Source: Planctomycetaceae bacterium
GTDB lineage: Bacteria > Planctomycetota > Planctomycetia > Planctomycetales > Planctomycetaceae
DNA: 5,246 nucleotides
Assembly (NCBI GenBank): GCA_027080405.1
Contig: JALWSL010000416.1
Span: 1-5,246 of the forward strand
Direction of reading: 5' to 3'
Under the pieces are notes generated by a model, which was not told the DNA's origin, ran no database searches, and was given only the letters and a program-made list of their open reading frames with translations. Shown piece after piece: positions 1-5,246 of the stretch (within the stretch, counting starts at the first letter, position 1; the number at the start of each line of letters is the position of its first letter). A program made the position numbers and the translations under genes.

Positions 1-1274
1 TAGGGATAATGCGGCTGATCAGGCAAAGTTGCCGGAGAACAATCGGAAACCTGTCCACCTGAAACTTGCCCACCTCGAGACTGTCCAGCTGGAGCCTGTC
101 CACCTGCCAGCGTGATGACACCAGTCTCAGCGCTCTTCAAATCCGCAATCAATCGTGTCAGGCTTTCCAGATTTTCCAGTTGGGAAATGCGGATTACGGC
201 CAGATCAATCAGGGCTCTGCCGTGCGAAACTCTTGCCAATCGTCCTTTTGCTTCCGAGAGGATCTGCATCGCTGCCGTGATCGTTTCCAGGCCGATCTGC
301 TTTCCCAATTGGGTGAATGTTTCCCGCTGAAGAGAACTGACTCCGATCAGTTCCACGGAACTGGCGCCACAACTGAGAACCATCAAGTCCCGATAACAGT
401 TGACAAGTTGATCAATCAGGTTCCCCAACTGAACACCCTCTTTCACTGCTTCATCGATTTCCTGCAACAAGTCTCCCCGCTGTTTCCTGTGAATGAAATC
501 GAGAATTCTCAGCAATCTGTCATCGTCTGCCGTCCCGAGCAGTTGATTGACATCACCCGCTTCGATTTTATCCGCTCCGAATGCGAGCAACTGATCGAAA
601 AGAGATTGGCTGTCCCGCATCGATCCCCCTGCCCGCCGCGCAACCAGATCAATCGCCTCGTTGGTCACTTCCACACCTTCGCGTTGGGCAATTTCGCTTA
701 ATCGCTGCGCGATCGCCTGCGTTTCGATACTGGCAAAATCAAAGCGCTGGCATCTCGAAAGAATGGTATCCGGAACTTTCTGAGGCTCCGTCGTGCAAAA
801 GACGAATTTCACATTGGGCGGCGGTTCTTCCAGTGTCTTCAGCAGCGCATTGAAAGCCTCTTTCGTCAACATGTGAACTTCGTCGATAATGTACATCTTG
901 ATTCGGGTTCGCATCGAACGAATGCCGACATTGGCGCGCAGGGAACGGATATCGTCAATTCCCCTGTTGGAAGCGCCGTCGATTTCCATCACATCGACAT
1001 CGCCCCCTTCTGCAATCGCCAGACACAAATCGCATTTGTTGCAGGGATTGCCATCGACCACTTCAGGGCAGTTCAGCGCCTTGGCCAGAATACGTGCCAT
1101 TGATGTTTTCCCGACTCCACGCGCCCCGGTAAAAAGGTAGGCGTGGGCAACACGATCGCACAGGATGGCATTACGCAGCGCCTGGGCAACATGCTGCTGT
1201 CCGACAACCTCATCAAAAGTCTGCGGACGATAACGACGGGCCAAAACGGTATAAGTTCCCGTTGCTTCGGTCAT
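1..1274 (-). CDS. dnaX: DNA polymerase III subunit gamma/tau, N-terminal 424 codons (runs off left edge)
   Basis: This is the clamp-loader ATPase subunit, which opens the beta sliding clamp and loads it on primed DNA at the replication fork. I translated the frame from the ATG at 1274 and it stays open to the window edge, so the C-terminus is missing. Residues 1-180 form AAA+ domain I: Walker [10 protein letters not shown] (50-58), zinc cysteines C69, C78, C81 and C84, Walker B with DEVH (131-134), sensor 1 around T161-T162, and the SRC arginine-finger motif (173-175). Sensor 2 is GGSMRDS with R220. Every one of these sits five residues later than in E. coli DnaX, so the start is well placed. 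Residues about 244-365 match the oligomerisation collar. A repetitive linker begins near residue 391. AAAGAG lies 8 nt before the ATG. No A-AAA-AAG slippery heptamer occurs in the visible part, but the region where E. coli frameshifts lies just outside, so whether a separate gamma form is made cannot be judged. Confidence 0.96.
   Translation of the reverse strand, partial: MTEATGTYTVLARRYRPQTFDEVVGQQHVAQALRNAILCDRVAHAYLFTGARGVGKTSMARILAKALNCPEVVDGNPCNKCDLCLAIAEGGDVDVMEIDGASNRGIDDIRSLRANVGIRSMRTRIKMYIIDEVHMLTKEAFNALLKTLEEPPPNVKFVFCTTEPQKVPDTILSRCQRFDFASIETQAIAQRLSEIAQREGVEVTNEAIDLVARRAGGSMRDSQSLFDQLLAFGADKIEAGDVNQLLGTADDDRLLRILDFIHRKQRGDLLQEIDEAVKEGVQLGNLIDQLVNCYRDLMVLSCGASSVELIGVSSLQRETFTQLGKQIGLETITAAMQILSEAKGRLARVSHGRALIDLAVIRISQLENLESLTRLIADLKSAETGVITLAGGQAPAGQSRGGQVSGGQVSDCSPATLPDQPHYP
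45..104 (-). repeat. Four tandem 15-bp units in dnaX encoding a pentapeptide repeat
   Basis: Four in-frame 15-bp units (104-90, 89-75, 74-60, 59-45) encode [15 protein letters not shown] and GGQVS, DnaX residues 391-410. The last two units give the same peptide with three synonymous third-position changes (GGA/GGG, CAG/CAA, TCC/TCA), so this is a translated repeat under amino-acid constraint or an older duplication. It falls just after the collar domain, where gamma/tau proteins usually have a flexible, poorly conserved linker. The Gly/Gln/Ser-rich composition fits such a linker. I infer no binding function. Confidence 0.85.
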
Positions 1275-1603
1275 AACTTCATCTCTTTCAATAACGGATG
1301 ATCGGAACTGCCAGGACCGCAACCCGCCGGAGAATTGAGGATCAGCCCGACAGGAGAACCGTGCGGGTCGCAGACCAGTTCAAACGATCCCGCAGAACGA
1401 AACTGCCCCGCGGAACGAACTATCCCGACGCGAAGAAGTCGTACGTTCCCAAGCGCTGCAATGTCTCTCGATACGCATTTCAGCCTGCTGAAGGAATTCG
1501 AACAGAAGTATTCTACCGCACAGGAGCATCGCTGGGCAAATGAGTAAAATCCGGATCGATTTTCACTGACGCCAATGCGAGTTCGACGCCAATGCGGCCC
1601 CAC
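1271..1603 (-). CDS. Doubtful 110-codon open frame between the kinase and dnaX
   Basis: A GTG two bases after the kinase stop opens a frame that fills the whole gap. It ends in TGA overlapping the dnaX ATG as ATGA, a layout typical of translational coupling. Against it: I do not recognise the protein, the first half is rich in Arg, Cys and Ser (seven Cys overall) with no hydrophobic or domain pattern, no Shine-Dalgarno precedes the GTG, and a promoter-like sequence lies inside it. The second half (roughly residues 60-110) looks more protein-like and contains a two-copy RSAG repeat. It could be a small coupled gene, the remnant of one, or a chance open frame in a dnaX leader. I favour non-coding or remnant. 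Confidence 0.2.
   Translation of the reverse strand: MGPHWRRTRIGVSENRSGFYSFAQRCSCAVEYFCSNSFSRLKCVSRDIAALGNVRLLRVGIVRSAGQFRSAGSFELVCDPHGSPVGLILNSPAGCGPGSSDHPLLKEMKL
1479..1492 (-). other. Small perfect inverted repeat in the presumed dnaX leader
   Basis: TTCAGC-AG-GCTGAA reads as a 6-bp perfect inverted repeat; as RNA a 5-bp stem with a CAGG tetraloop is more likely. It sits about 15-25 nt downstream of the predicted transcription start, so it would be near the 5' end of the dnaX leader. There is no T-tract, so it is not a terminator. It may be a 5'-end stabilising hairpin or chance. Confidence 0.3.
1510..1539 (-). promoter_or_regulatory. Possible sigma-70-type promoter for dnaX
   Basis: On the minus strand TTGCCC (1539-1534) and TAGAAT (1515-1510) are separated by 18 bp. 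The -10 box differs from TATAAT at one position; the -35 is weak. Transcription would start near 1503 and give dnaX a leader of about 230 nt. A separate promoter here would fit the 331-bp gap between kinase and dnaX. This is a by-eye match only, and promoters of the presumed phylum are poorly characterised. Confidence 0.3.
1568..1596 (-). repeat. 12-bp exact direct repeat just after the kinase gene
   Basis: The minus-strand 12-mer CGCATTGGCGTC occurs twice, at 1596-1585 and 1579-1568, a period of 17 bp with a 5-bp spacer. It lies 10 bp beyond the kinase stop and about 30 bp upstream of the candidate dnaX -35 box. Direct repeats at such spacing can be binding sites for a regulator, but the 17-bp period is not a whole number of helical turns, and a simple local duplication explains it as well. 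Confidence 0.6.
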
Positions 1604-1605
1604 AA

Positions 1606-2322
1606 TTATTCGACAACTGGCAGATAGATGCTGAATTTCGTGCCGCGCCCCGGTTCACTTTCGCATTGAATCGTGCCTTGATGGGCTTCCACAATTTTCC
1701 GCACAGTCGGCAAGCCGAGACCGCTTCCTTCTGGTTTGGATGAATAAAAAAGATCGAATATCCTCCCCTGTGCCTGTCTGGATATTCCGTTACCGTTATC
1801 AATAATCTGCAGCACGATATTTTCCGCCTCTCGGAACGTCTGGAATTCGAGAACTCCTCCCTCGGGCATCGCCTGCATGGCATTGAGCGTCAGATTCAAC
1901 AGAACCTGACGAAACTGATGAGGATCAAGCGAGACTTTCGGCAAGTCTGGAGCAAGATGCGGACTGATCTCGATCTGCCGTGCGGCTGCTTCCAGTTGCT
2001 GCGATTCAATAAATTCAGCCACGACAGCCGAAAGATCACAAGGTTGGGTTTCAAGCTCCATCCCGGTTGTAAAGTGAAGGAAATCACTGAGGATCTGTTC
2101 GAGATGCTCACACTCCCGGCTGATTGTTTCGATTCGCCTTTTCATACGAAGATCGCGGGCGGTATTCCCTTCTTCAAGGTCTTCTTTCAAAACCCCCAGA
2201 TTGAGGCTGATTGTCGAAAGTGGATTTCGAATTTCATGAGCCAACCCTCCCGCCAGTTGCGCAATCTCTGTGTAGTTGCGCTGCAGCAGTTCTTCACGTT
2301 CTCTCTCTTTTTCCGAAGACAT
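1606..2322 (-). CDS. Cytoplasmic two-component sensor histidine kinase without a sensor domain
   Basis: This 238-residue kinase should autophosphorylate on histidine from ATP and pass the phosphate to a response regulator. After a charged helical N-terminus (1-20) comes HisKA with LAHEIRNPL, phospho-acceptor H29. E30 and N33 fit the ExxN motif of kinases that also dephosphorylate their partner. HATPase_c follows, with N-box N143/N147, G1 box DNGNGI (175-180), F-box FDLFYSSK (189-196) and G2 box GSGLGL (199-204). There are no membrane segments and no PAS, GAF or HAMP domain, so it is a bare catalytic core that must receive its signal from another protein. All catalytic motifs are intact. The start is firm: an in-frame stop lies at 2337-2335 and the ATG at 2322 is the only good start. 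There is no clear Shine-Dalgarno. No response regulator is nearby, so the partner is unknown. The compact HEIRNPL-type core resembles NtrB-like kinases, but a specific name is not justified. Confidence 0.92.
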   Translation of the reverse strand: MSSEKEREREELLQRNYTEIAQLAGGLAHEIRNPLSTISLNLGVLKEDLEEGNTARDLRMKRRIETISRECEHLEQILSDFLHFTTGMELETQPCDLSAVVAEFIESQQLEAAARQIEISPHLAPDLPKVSLDPHQFRQVLLNLTLNAMQAMPEGGVLEFQTFREAENIVLQIIDNGNGISRQAQGRIFDLFYSSKPEGSGLGLPTVRKIVEAHQGTIQCESEPGRGTKFSIYLPVVE

Positions 2323-2339
2323 GGCGAAATTGCATCATT

Positions 2340-2373
2340 AAAAAAGGAAGTCCCGTTATCGATGGGGACTTCC
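2340..2373 (-). terminator. Rho-independent terminator after pnp
   Basis: On the minus strand a perfect 9-bp stem (2373-2365 pairing with 2354-2346, arms GGAAGTCCC and GGGACTTCC) with a 10-nt loop is followed at once by six T (2345-2340). It lies 38 bp past the pnp stop. A second weaker hairpin (CACTC/GAGTG, 2386-2406) lies between the stop and this terminator. The kinase ATG is only 17 nt beyond the T-tract, so kinase transcription must come from read-through or from a promoter overlapping this structure. Confidence 0.88.
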
Positions 2374-2410
2374 CTGTAGCCGTAACACTCATTTTCCCAA
2401 CGAGTGAAGA

Positions 2411-4543
2411 TCAATCTTCATCGAATCCGAGATCCTCATCAGATTCCTCATCGCTGCTTTCCAGCATCGCCTTGCGTGAAAGCTTGACACGATTCTGTTC
2501 GTCGACCGCAATCACTTTCACTTCCAGCTTGTCGCCGATTTTACAGACATCTTCCACATTTTTGACGAATCCATCCGACAGTTCGCTGATGTGGCACAAA
2601 CCATCCTTCCCGGGGGCAATTTCAACGAAGGCGCCAAAATCCTTGATCGCGATAACCTTGCCGGTGTAAACACGACCGACCTTCACATCTTCCGTCATCG
2701 CCTCGATGCGAGCCTTGGCATCTTCCGCGTTCGCTCCGAAAGATGCGGCGATCGTAACAACCCCCTCCTCGGAAATATCGATCTGCGTATCCGTTTCCTC
2801 CTGAAGGGCGCGAATGGTTTTACCACCCGGACCGATCAACAGGCCAATTTTCTCGGGATCGATTTTAATCGTCTCGATTCGTGGAGCCAACTTCGATATA
2901 TCCTTCCGCGGACGGCGGATTTCGCTTAGCATCGACTTCAACAGTTCCAATCGGGCCTTGCGGGCCTGATCCAGAGTTTTCCGGATGATCTCCTCGTTGA
3001 TCCCGCCAATTTTCAGATCAAGCTGAATCCCGGTGATTCCTTTTTGCGTCCCCGCAATTTTGAAATCCATATCACCGAAGTGGTCTTCATCGCCAATGAT
3101 GTCGGTCAGCAGGACGTAATCACTCCCCTCCTGAACCAGGCCAATGGAAATCCCGGCTACCGGCTGACGAATCGGAACACCGGCGTCCATCAGGGCCAAT
3201 GTCGCGTTGCAGACTGAAGCCATCGAGCTACTGCCGTTCGATTCGGTGATATCAGAAATAATTCGAATCGTGTACGGGAACGATTCCTCAGGCGGAAGAA
3301 CCCATTGAACCGAACGCTCTGCCAGTGCTCCGTGACCGATTTCACGCCGCCCTGGTCCACGAATCGGACGACATTCACCTACCGAATAGGACGGGAAATT
3401 GTAGTCGAGCATGAACCGTTTCTTGCTTTCACCGAACAGGTTTTCCACCCGCTGCTGATCCCGAACCGTTCCAAGGGTCAACGTCGCCAGCGATTGCGTC
3501 TCCCCACGTGTAAACAGGGCGGAACCATGCACCCGGGGAATCAAGCCGACACGGCTGCTCACTTTACGAAGCTCTGTCGGTTCACGCCCGTCAAGCCGCT
3601 TCCCGCCAAGCGTCAACTCCCGGCGAATTTTGTTGCCGACCTGGTAAAGGGCGTCTTTCAGTTGAGCCAATGTCCTCCCCTGGGAATCTTCCGTTTCTTC
3701 TCCCGGAAAGTATTTCTTGATCAGTTCGTCACCAACTTTGGCACAGGCTTCCGATCGTTCCTGCTTCTTCGTAATTTGAATCGCTTCTTTCAACGCAGCG
3801 CCCGCTTCATCACGAACAATGTCAAGAAACGGATTTTCTCCCGGTTCCTCCCATTCGAATGGCTCTTTATCAACGGCTCTGACCAACTCGTCCTGCAGAT
3901 CACACAAATCGGCGATGGCACGATGGGCAAACATCAGGGCATCGGCCATCGGTTCTTCCGGAATCTGCCGCCCGAATCCTTCGATCATCAAAATGGAATC
4001 GCGATTTCCCGCAACAACCAGATCAAGGTCTCCCTCTTCCACCTGGGCGACCGTCGGAAACAGGATCAGCTCTCCGTCGATCATTCCGACGCGAACGGCT
4101 CCAATCGGCCCCTGAAAGGGAACAGGCGCAATCGACAGGGCAGCACTGGCACCATTGATTGAAATGACATCGGGGTTGTTTTCTCCATCGCTGGAAAGAA
4201 CATTTGTCATCACCTCCACTTCGTTCTTGCACGATTTGGGGAACAGGGGACGAAGAGGACGGTCCGTCAGCCGGGCGGTCAGAATTTCATTCGTGGAAGG
4301 CCGCCCCTCCCGCTTCAAAAAGCCGCCGGGAAACTTGCCAGCCGCGGAGTAACGTTCCCGATAATCAACTGTGAGCGGAAAAAAGTCGATTCCCGGTCGC
4401 GAAGGGCCCGTCTGGGCCGCGACAAGCATTGCCGTTTCGCCATACTGGATCAGCACGGCCCCACTGGCCTGCTTGGCAATCTCTCCCGTTGTTATTTTTA
4501 ATACTCTGCCTGCAATCTGCTTTTCAACTGAAATGGATGACAC
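2411..4543 (-). CDS. pnp: Polyribonucleotide nucleotidyltransferase (PNPase)
   Basis: PNPase degrades RNA 3' to 5' with phosphate, releasing nucleoside diphosphates, and can add tails in reverse; it works as a cytoplasmic trimer in RNA turnover. The 710 residues match the usual family length. Order: first RNase PH domain (about 8-145), all-alpha linker (about 240-310), second RNase PH domain (about 315-545) with the phosphate-binding SNGSSS (435-440) and catalytic D487, D493 and K495 in GDEDHFGDMDFK, then KH with the IGPGGKTIR loop (570-578) and S1 (about 620-692). It ends in a short acidic tail (695-710) rich in Asp and Glu, beyond the S1 fold. The GTG start is preceded by AAAGAGAAG 4 nt upstream, and an in-frame TGA lies seven codons upstream with no ATG between. 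It follows rpsO, the widespread rpsO-pnp order, but with a terminator and a 398-bp gap between, so it probably also has its own promoter. It is closed by its own terminator. Confidence 0.98.
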   Translation of the reverse strand: MSSISVEKQIAGRVLKITTGEIAKQASGAVLIQYGETAMLVAAQTGPSRPGIDFFPLTVDYRERYSAAGKFPGGFLKREGRPSTNEILTARLTDRPLRPLFPKSCKNEVEVMTNVLSSDGENNPDVISINGASAALSIAPVPFQGPIGAVRVGMIDGELILFPTVAQVEEGDLDLVVAGNRDSILMIEGFGRQIPEEPMADALMFAHRAIADLCDLQDELVRAVDKEPFEWEEPGENPFLDIVRDEAGAALKEAIQITKKQERSEACAKVGDELIKKYFPGEETEDSQGRTLAQLKDALYQVGNKIRRELTLGGKRLDGREPTELRKVSSRVGLIPRVHGSALFTRGETQSLATLTLGTVRDQQRVENLFGESKKRFMLDYNFPSYSVGECRPIRGPGRREIGHGALAERSVQWVLPPEESFPYTIRIISDITESNGSSSMASVCNATLALMDAGVPIRQPVAGISIGLVQEGSDYVLLTDIIGDEDHFGDMDFKIAGTQKGITGIQLDLKIGGINEEIIRKTLDQARKARLELLKSMLSEIRRPRKDISKLAPRIETIKIDPEKIGLLIGPGGKTIRALQEETDTQIDISEEGVVTIAASFGANAEDAKARIEAMTEDVKVGRVYTGKVIAIKDFGAFVEIAPGKDGLCHISELSDGFVKNVEDVCKIGDKLEVKVIAVDEQNRVKLSRKAMLESSDEESDEDLGFDED

Positions 4544-4710
4544 TTTGCTTCTCTTTCTTTTTCACAAATACAACTTGATACAAATCTTCCTCACAACCTG
4601 CCGACATCAACGCCTGCATGCTGCATGAGTGCGCCGTTTTTCCCGGTATTTCTTTCCGTGCGGATCATTAAAATCAAAACAAATGCGAACCCGCCAGCGG
4701 CACAGTCAAT

Positions 4711-4760
4711 TTCACATACTGCAACTTCATTCACACGCTATCCACACACTGCGACTTCAT
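4711..4760 (-). repeat. Two imperfect 20-bp direct repeats, each starting with ATGAAGT
   Basis: On the minus strand the 20-mers at 4760-4741 and 4730-4711 share 17 of 20 bases (consensus ATGAAGTYGCAGTRTGTGRA), with a 10-bp spacer and so a 30-bp period. Each begins with an ATG opening a tiny frame: 9 codons ending at 4731, then 18 codons ending at 4674. They lie in the presumed pnp leader. This could be a local duplication, a protein-binding site pair or leader peptides; nothing decides between them. Confidence 0.6.
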
Positions 4761-4845
4761 CTTCTACGCGATACCTGATGAGATCGCATAAACCCGCCTC
4801 GCGAAAATGCAGCCTGTCTATTCCGCGCCCCCGCACACCTGCCAA

Positions 4846-4875
4846 ATGAGGATGAAACAGATGAGGTCGAAACAG
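4846..4875 (-). repeat. 15-bp tandem duplication in the rpsO-pnp gap
   Basis: Two adjacent 15-bp units on the minus strand (4875-4861 and 4860-4846) read CTGTTTCGACCTCAT and CTGTTTCATCCTCAT, 13 of 15 identical. The pair is bracketed by the inverted pentamers CTGCC and GGCAG (4879-4875 and 4843-4839). It lies about 20 bp beyond the rpsO terminator tail. It is non-coding as far as I can see. Confidence 0.65.
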
Positions 4876-4894
4876 GCAGTATCAAAAGCGAGCG

Positions 4895-4930
4895 GGAACA
4901 AACAAACCCGGCAGTCGTACTGTCGGGTTT
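4895..4930 (-). terminator. Probable rho-independent terminator after rpsO
   Basis: On the minus strand a 7-bp stem (AAACCCG with CGGGTTT, 4930-4924 and 4910-4904) is extended by CAG/CTG across one A-C mismatch, with the loop TACGA. A T-rich tail (TTTGTTTGTT, overlapping the end of the stem) follows. It begins 12 bp after the rpsO stop. The interrupted tail and the mismatch suggest partial termination, leaving room for read-through into pnp. Confidence 0.7.
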
Positions 4931-4941
4931 GATTAACGATA

Positions 4942-5211
4942 CTACTTTCTCAGATTCAGCCGTTCGATCAACGAAGCATAACGCCCCGGATCTTTTTGTC
5001 TGACGTAATCAAGCAAACGACGTCGACGGCTAACCAGCATCAAAAGCCCACGACGGCTGGCAAAATCCTTTTTATGAGTTTTCAAATGCTCCGTTAATTC
5101 CTTGATACGATGCGACAAAACCGCAATTTGCACATCTGGCGAACCTGTATCACCTTCGGATCGCTTGAATTCGCCAATCAGCTCCTGCTTCTTCTCTTTC
5201 GTAATCGACAT
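4942..5211 (-). CDS. rpsO: 30S ribosomal protein S15
   Basis: S15 is a primary 16S rRNA-binding protein of the small subunit; it binds the central-domain three-way junction early in assembly and contributes to a bridge with the large subunit. At 89 residues it has the standard bacterial length. The rRNA-contact residues known from the family are present: T22, G23 and Q28 in the DTGSPDVQ stretch, then H42, D49, S52 and Y69, with the basic SRRGLL and SRRRRLL helices between. The ATG at 5211 has GAAGG 9 nt upstream. It lies upstream of pnp in the common rpsO-pnp arrangement. Many bacteria let S15 repress its own mRNA through a folded leader, but only 35 bp of leader lie in the window. Confidence 0.98.
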   Translation of the reverse strand: MSITKEKKQELIGEFKRSEGDTGSPDVQIAVLSHRIKELTEHLKTHKKDFASRRGLLMLVSRRRRLLDYVRQKDPGRYASLIERLNLRK

Positions 5212-5246
5212 CCAGTAAAACCTTCAACAAAATAAAACAGTGACAT
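5212..5246 (-). promoter_or_regulatory. rpsO ribosome binding site and end of its leader
   Basis: GAAGG (5225-5221) lies 9 nt before the rpsO ATG and supports that start. The rest of the visible leader is T-rich on the minus strand. Too little is in the window to see a promoter or an S15-binding fold. Confidence 0.7.

Larger units (their letters stand above)
4544..4941. other. 398-bp rpsO-pnp intergenic region, no convincing gene
   Basis: This gap contains the rpsO terminator at its right end, two short direct-repeat families, and the pnp ribosome binding site (AAAGAGAAG, 4556-4548) at its left end. On the minus strand TTGTGA (4593-4588) and TGTATT (4569-4564), 18 bp apart, make a weak possible promoter with a very short pnp leader. 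No long open frame on either strand looks like a protein. In several bacteria the pnp leader is where PNPase controls its own mRNA, so a regulatory role is reasonable, but I cannot identify a defined RNA structure. Confidence 0.6.

Noticed and set aside
66..1140. Several plus-strand open frames (66-701, 581-853, 873-1103, 889-1140)
   Set aside because: They are antisense shadows of dnaX, whose minus-strand frame carries all expected motifs.
1546..1563. AAAATC/GATTTT inverted repeat after the kinase as a terminator
   Set aside because: The stem is only 6 bp and AT-rich, with no T-tract beyond the stem itself, so termination is not credible.
1275..1605. Possible signal recognition particle RNA gene, since ffs precedes dnaX in some bacteria
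   Set aside because: I looked on both strands for the conserved domain IV core (GGAAGGAAGCA-like) and did not find it.
3305..4162. 285-codon plus-strand open frame
   Set aside because: It lies antisense to the RNase PH domains of pnp, starts with TTG and shows no recognisable domain; it is a by-product of pnp codon use.
4613..4626. CATGCAG repeated twice as a possible operator
   Set aside because: A 7-bp doublet is too short to separate from chance without conservation.
4625..4849. 74-codon plus-strand frame in the rpsO-pnp gap
   Set aside because: Low-complexity Ser/Thr/Pro-rich product arising from the repeats, no ribosome binding site, and opposite in direction to all neighbours.
1..5246. 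Mobile element, CRISPR, tRNA or defence module
   Set aside because: No transposase, integrase, regular spaced repeats, tRNA-like fold or defence domain was seen; all clear genes are housekeeping or signalling.

Overview
All four recognisable genes lie on the minus strand, read from the right edge to the left: rpsO (ribosomal protein S15), pnp (polynucleotide phosphorylase), a sensorless histidine kinase, and the 5' part of dnaX (DNA polymerase III gamma/tau), which runs off the left edge. Base composition is moderate and the genes look intact. The protein sequences and the order rpsO-pnp-kinase-dnaX suggest a bacterium of the Planctomycetota. That placement rests on general resemblance (AAA+ clamp loader start, acidic PNPase tail, stand-alone kinase, long non-coding gaps). 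I could not confirm it by a search, and I hold it at about 0.6.

Right part (4544-5246): rpsO is complete, with a Shine-Dalgarno-like GAAGG. Its stop is followed by a hairpin with a T-rich tail, a likely intrinsic terminator. Then comes a 398-bp gap before pnp. The gap has no convincing gene but contains two families of short direct repeats. Centre (2323-4543): pnp is full length with two RNase PH domains, KH and S1. A very clear intrinsic terminator follows it, with a 9-bp perfect stem and six T. The kinase start codon lies only 17 nt past that T-tract.

Left part (1-2322): the kinase (238 aa) has HisKA and HATPase_c and no sensor domain. Between it and dnaX are 331 bp holding a 12-bp direct repeat, a possible sigma-70-type promoter, and a doubtful 110-codon open frame that ends in an ATGA overlap with the dnaX start. 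dnaX is visible for 424 codons: AAA+ ATPase, zinc module, collar domain, and the start of a linker with a four-copy GGQVS-like pentapeptide repeat.

Functionally the window combines translation (S15), RNA turnover (PNPase), signalling (kinase) and replication (clamp loader). rpsO-pnp is a widely conserved pair. The kinase and dnaX appear to be neighbours rather than pathway partners, because terminators and long gaps separate most of the genes. I see no mobile element, CRISPR array, tRNA, rRNA or defence system, and nothing that makes a strong case for an undescribed system. The most open questions are the 331-bp gap before dnaX, the repeat-bearing rpsO-pnp gap, and the role of the orphan kinase.
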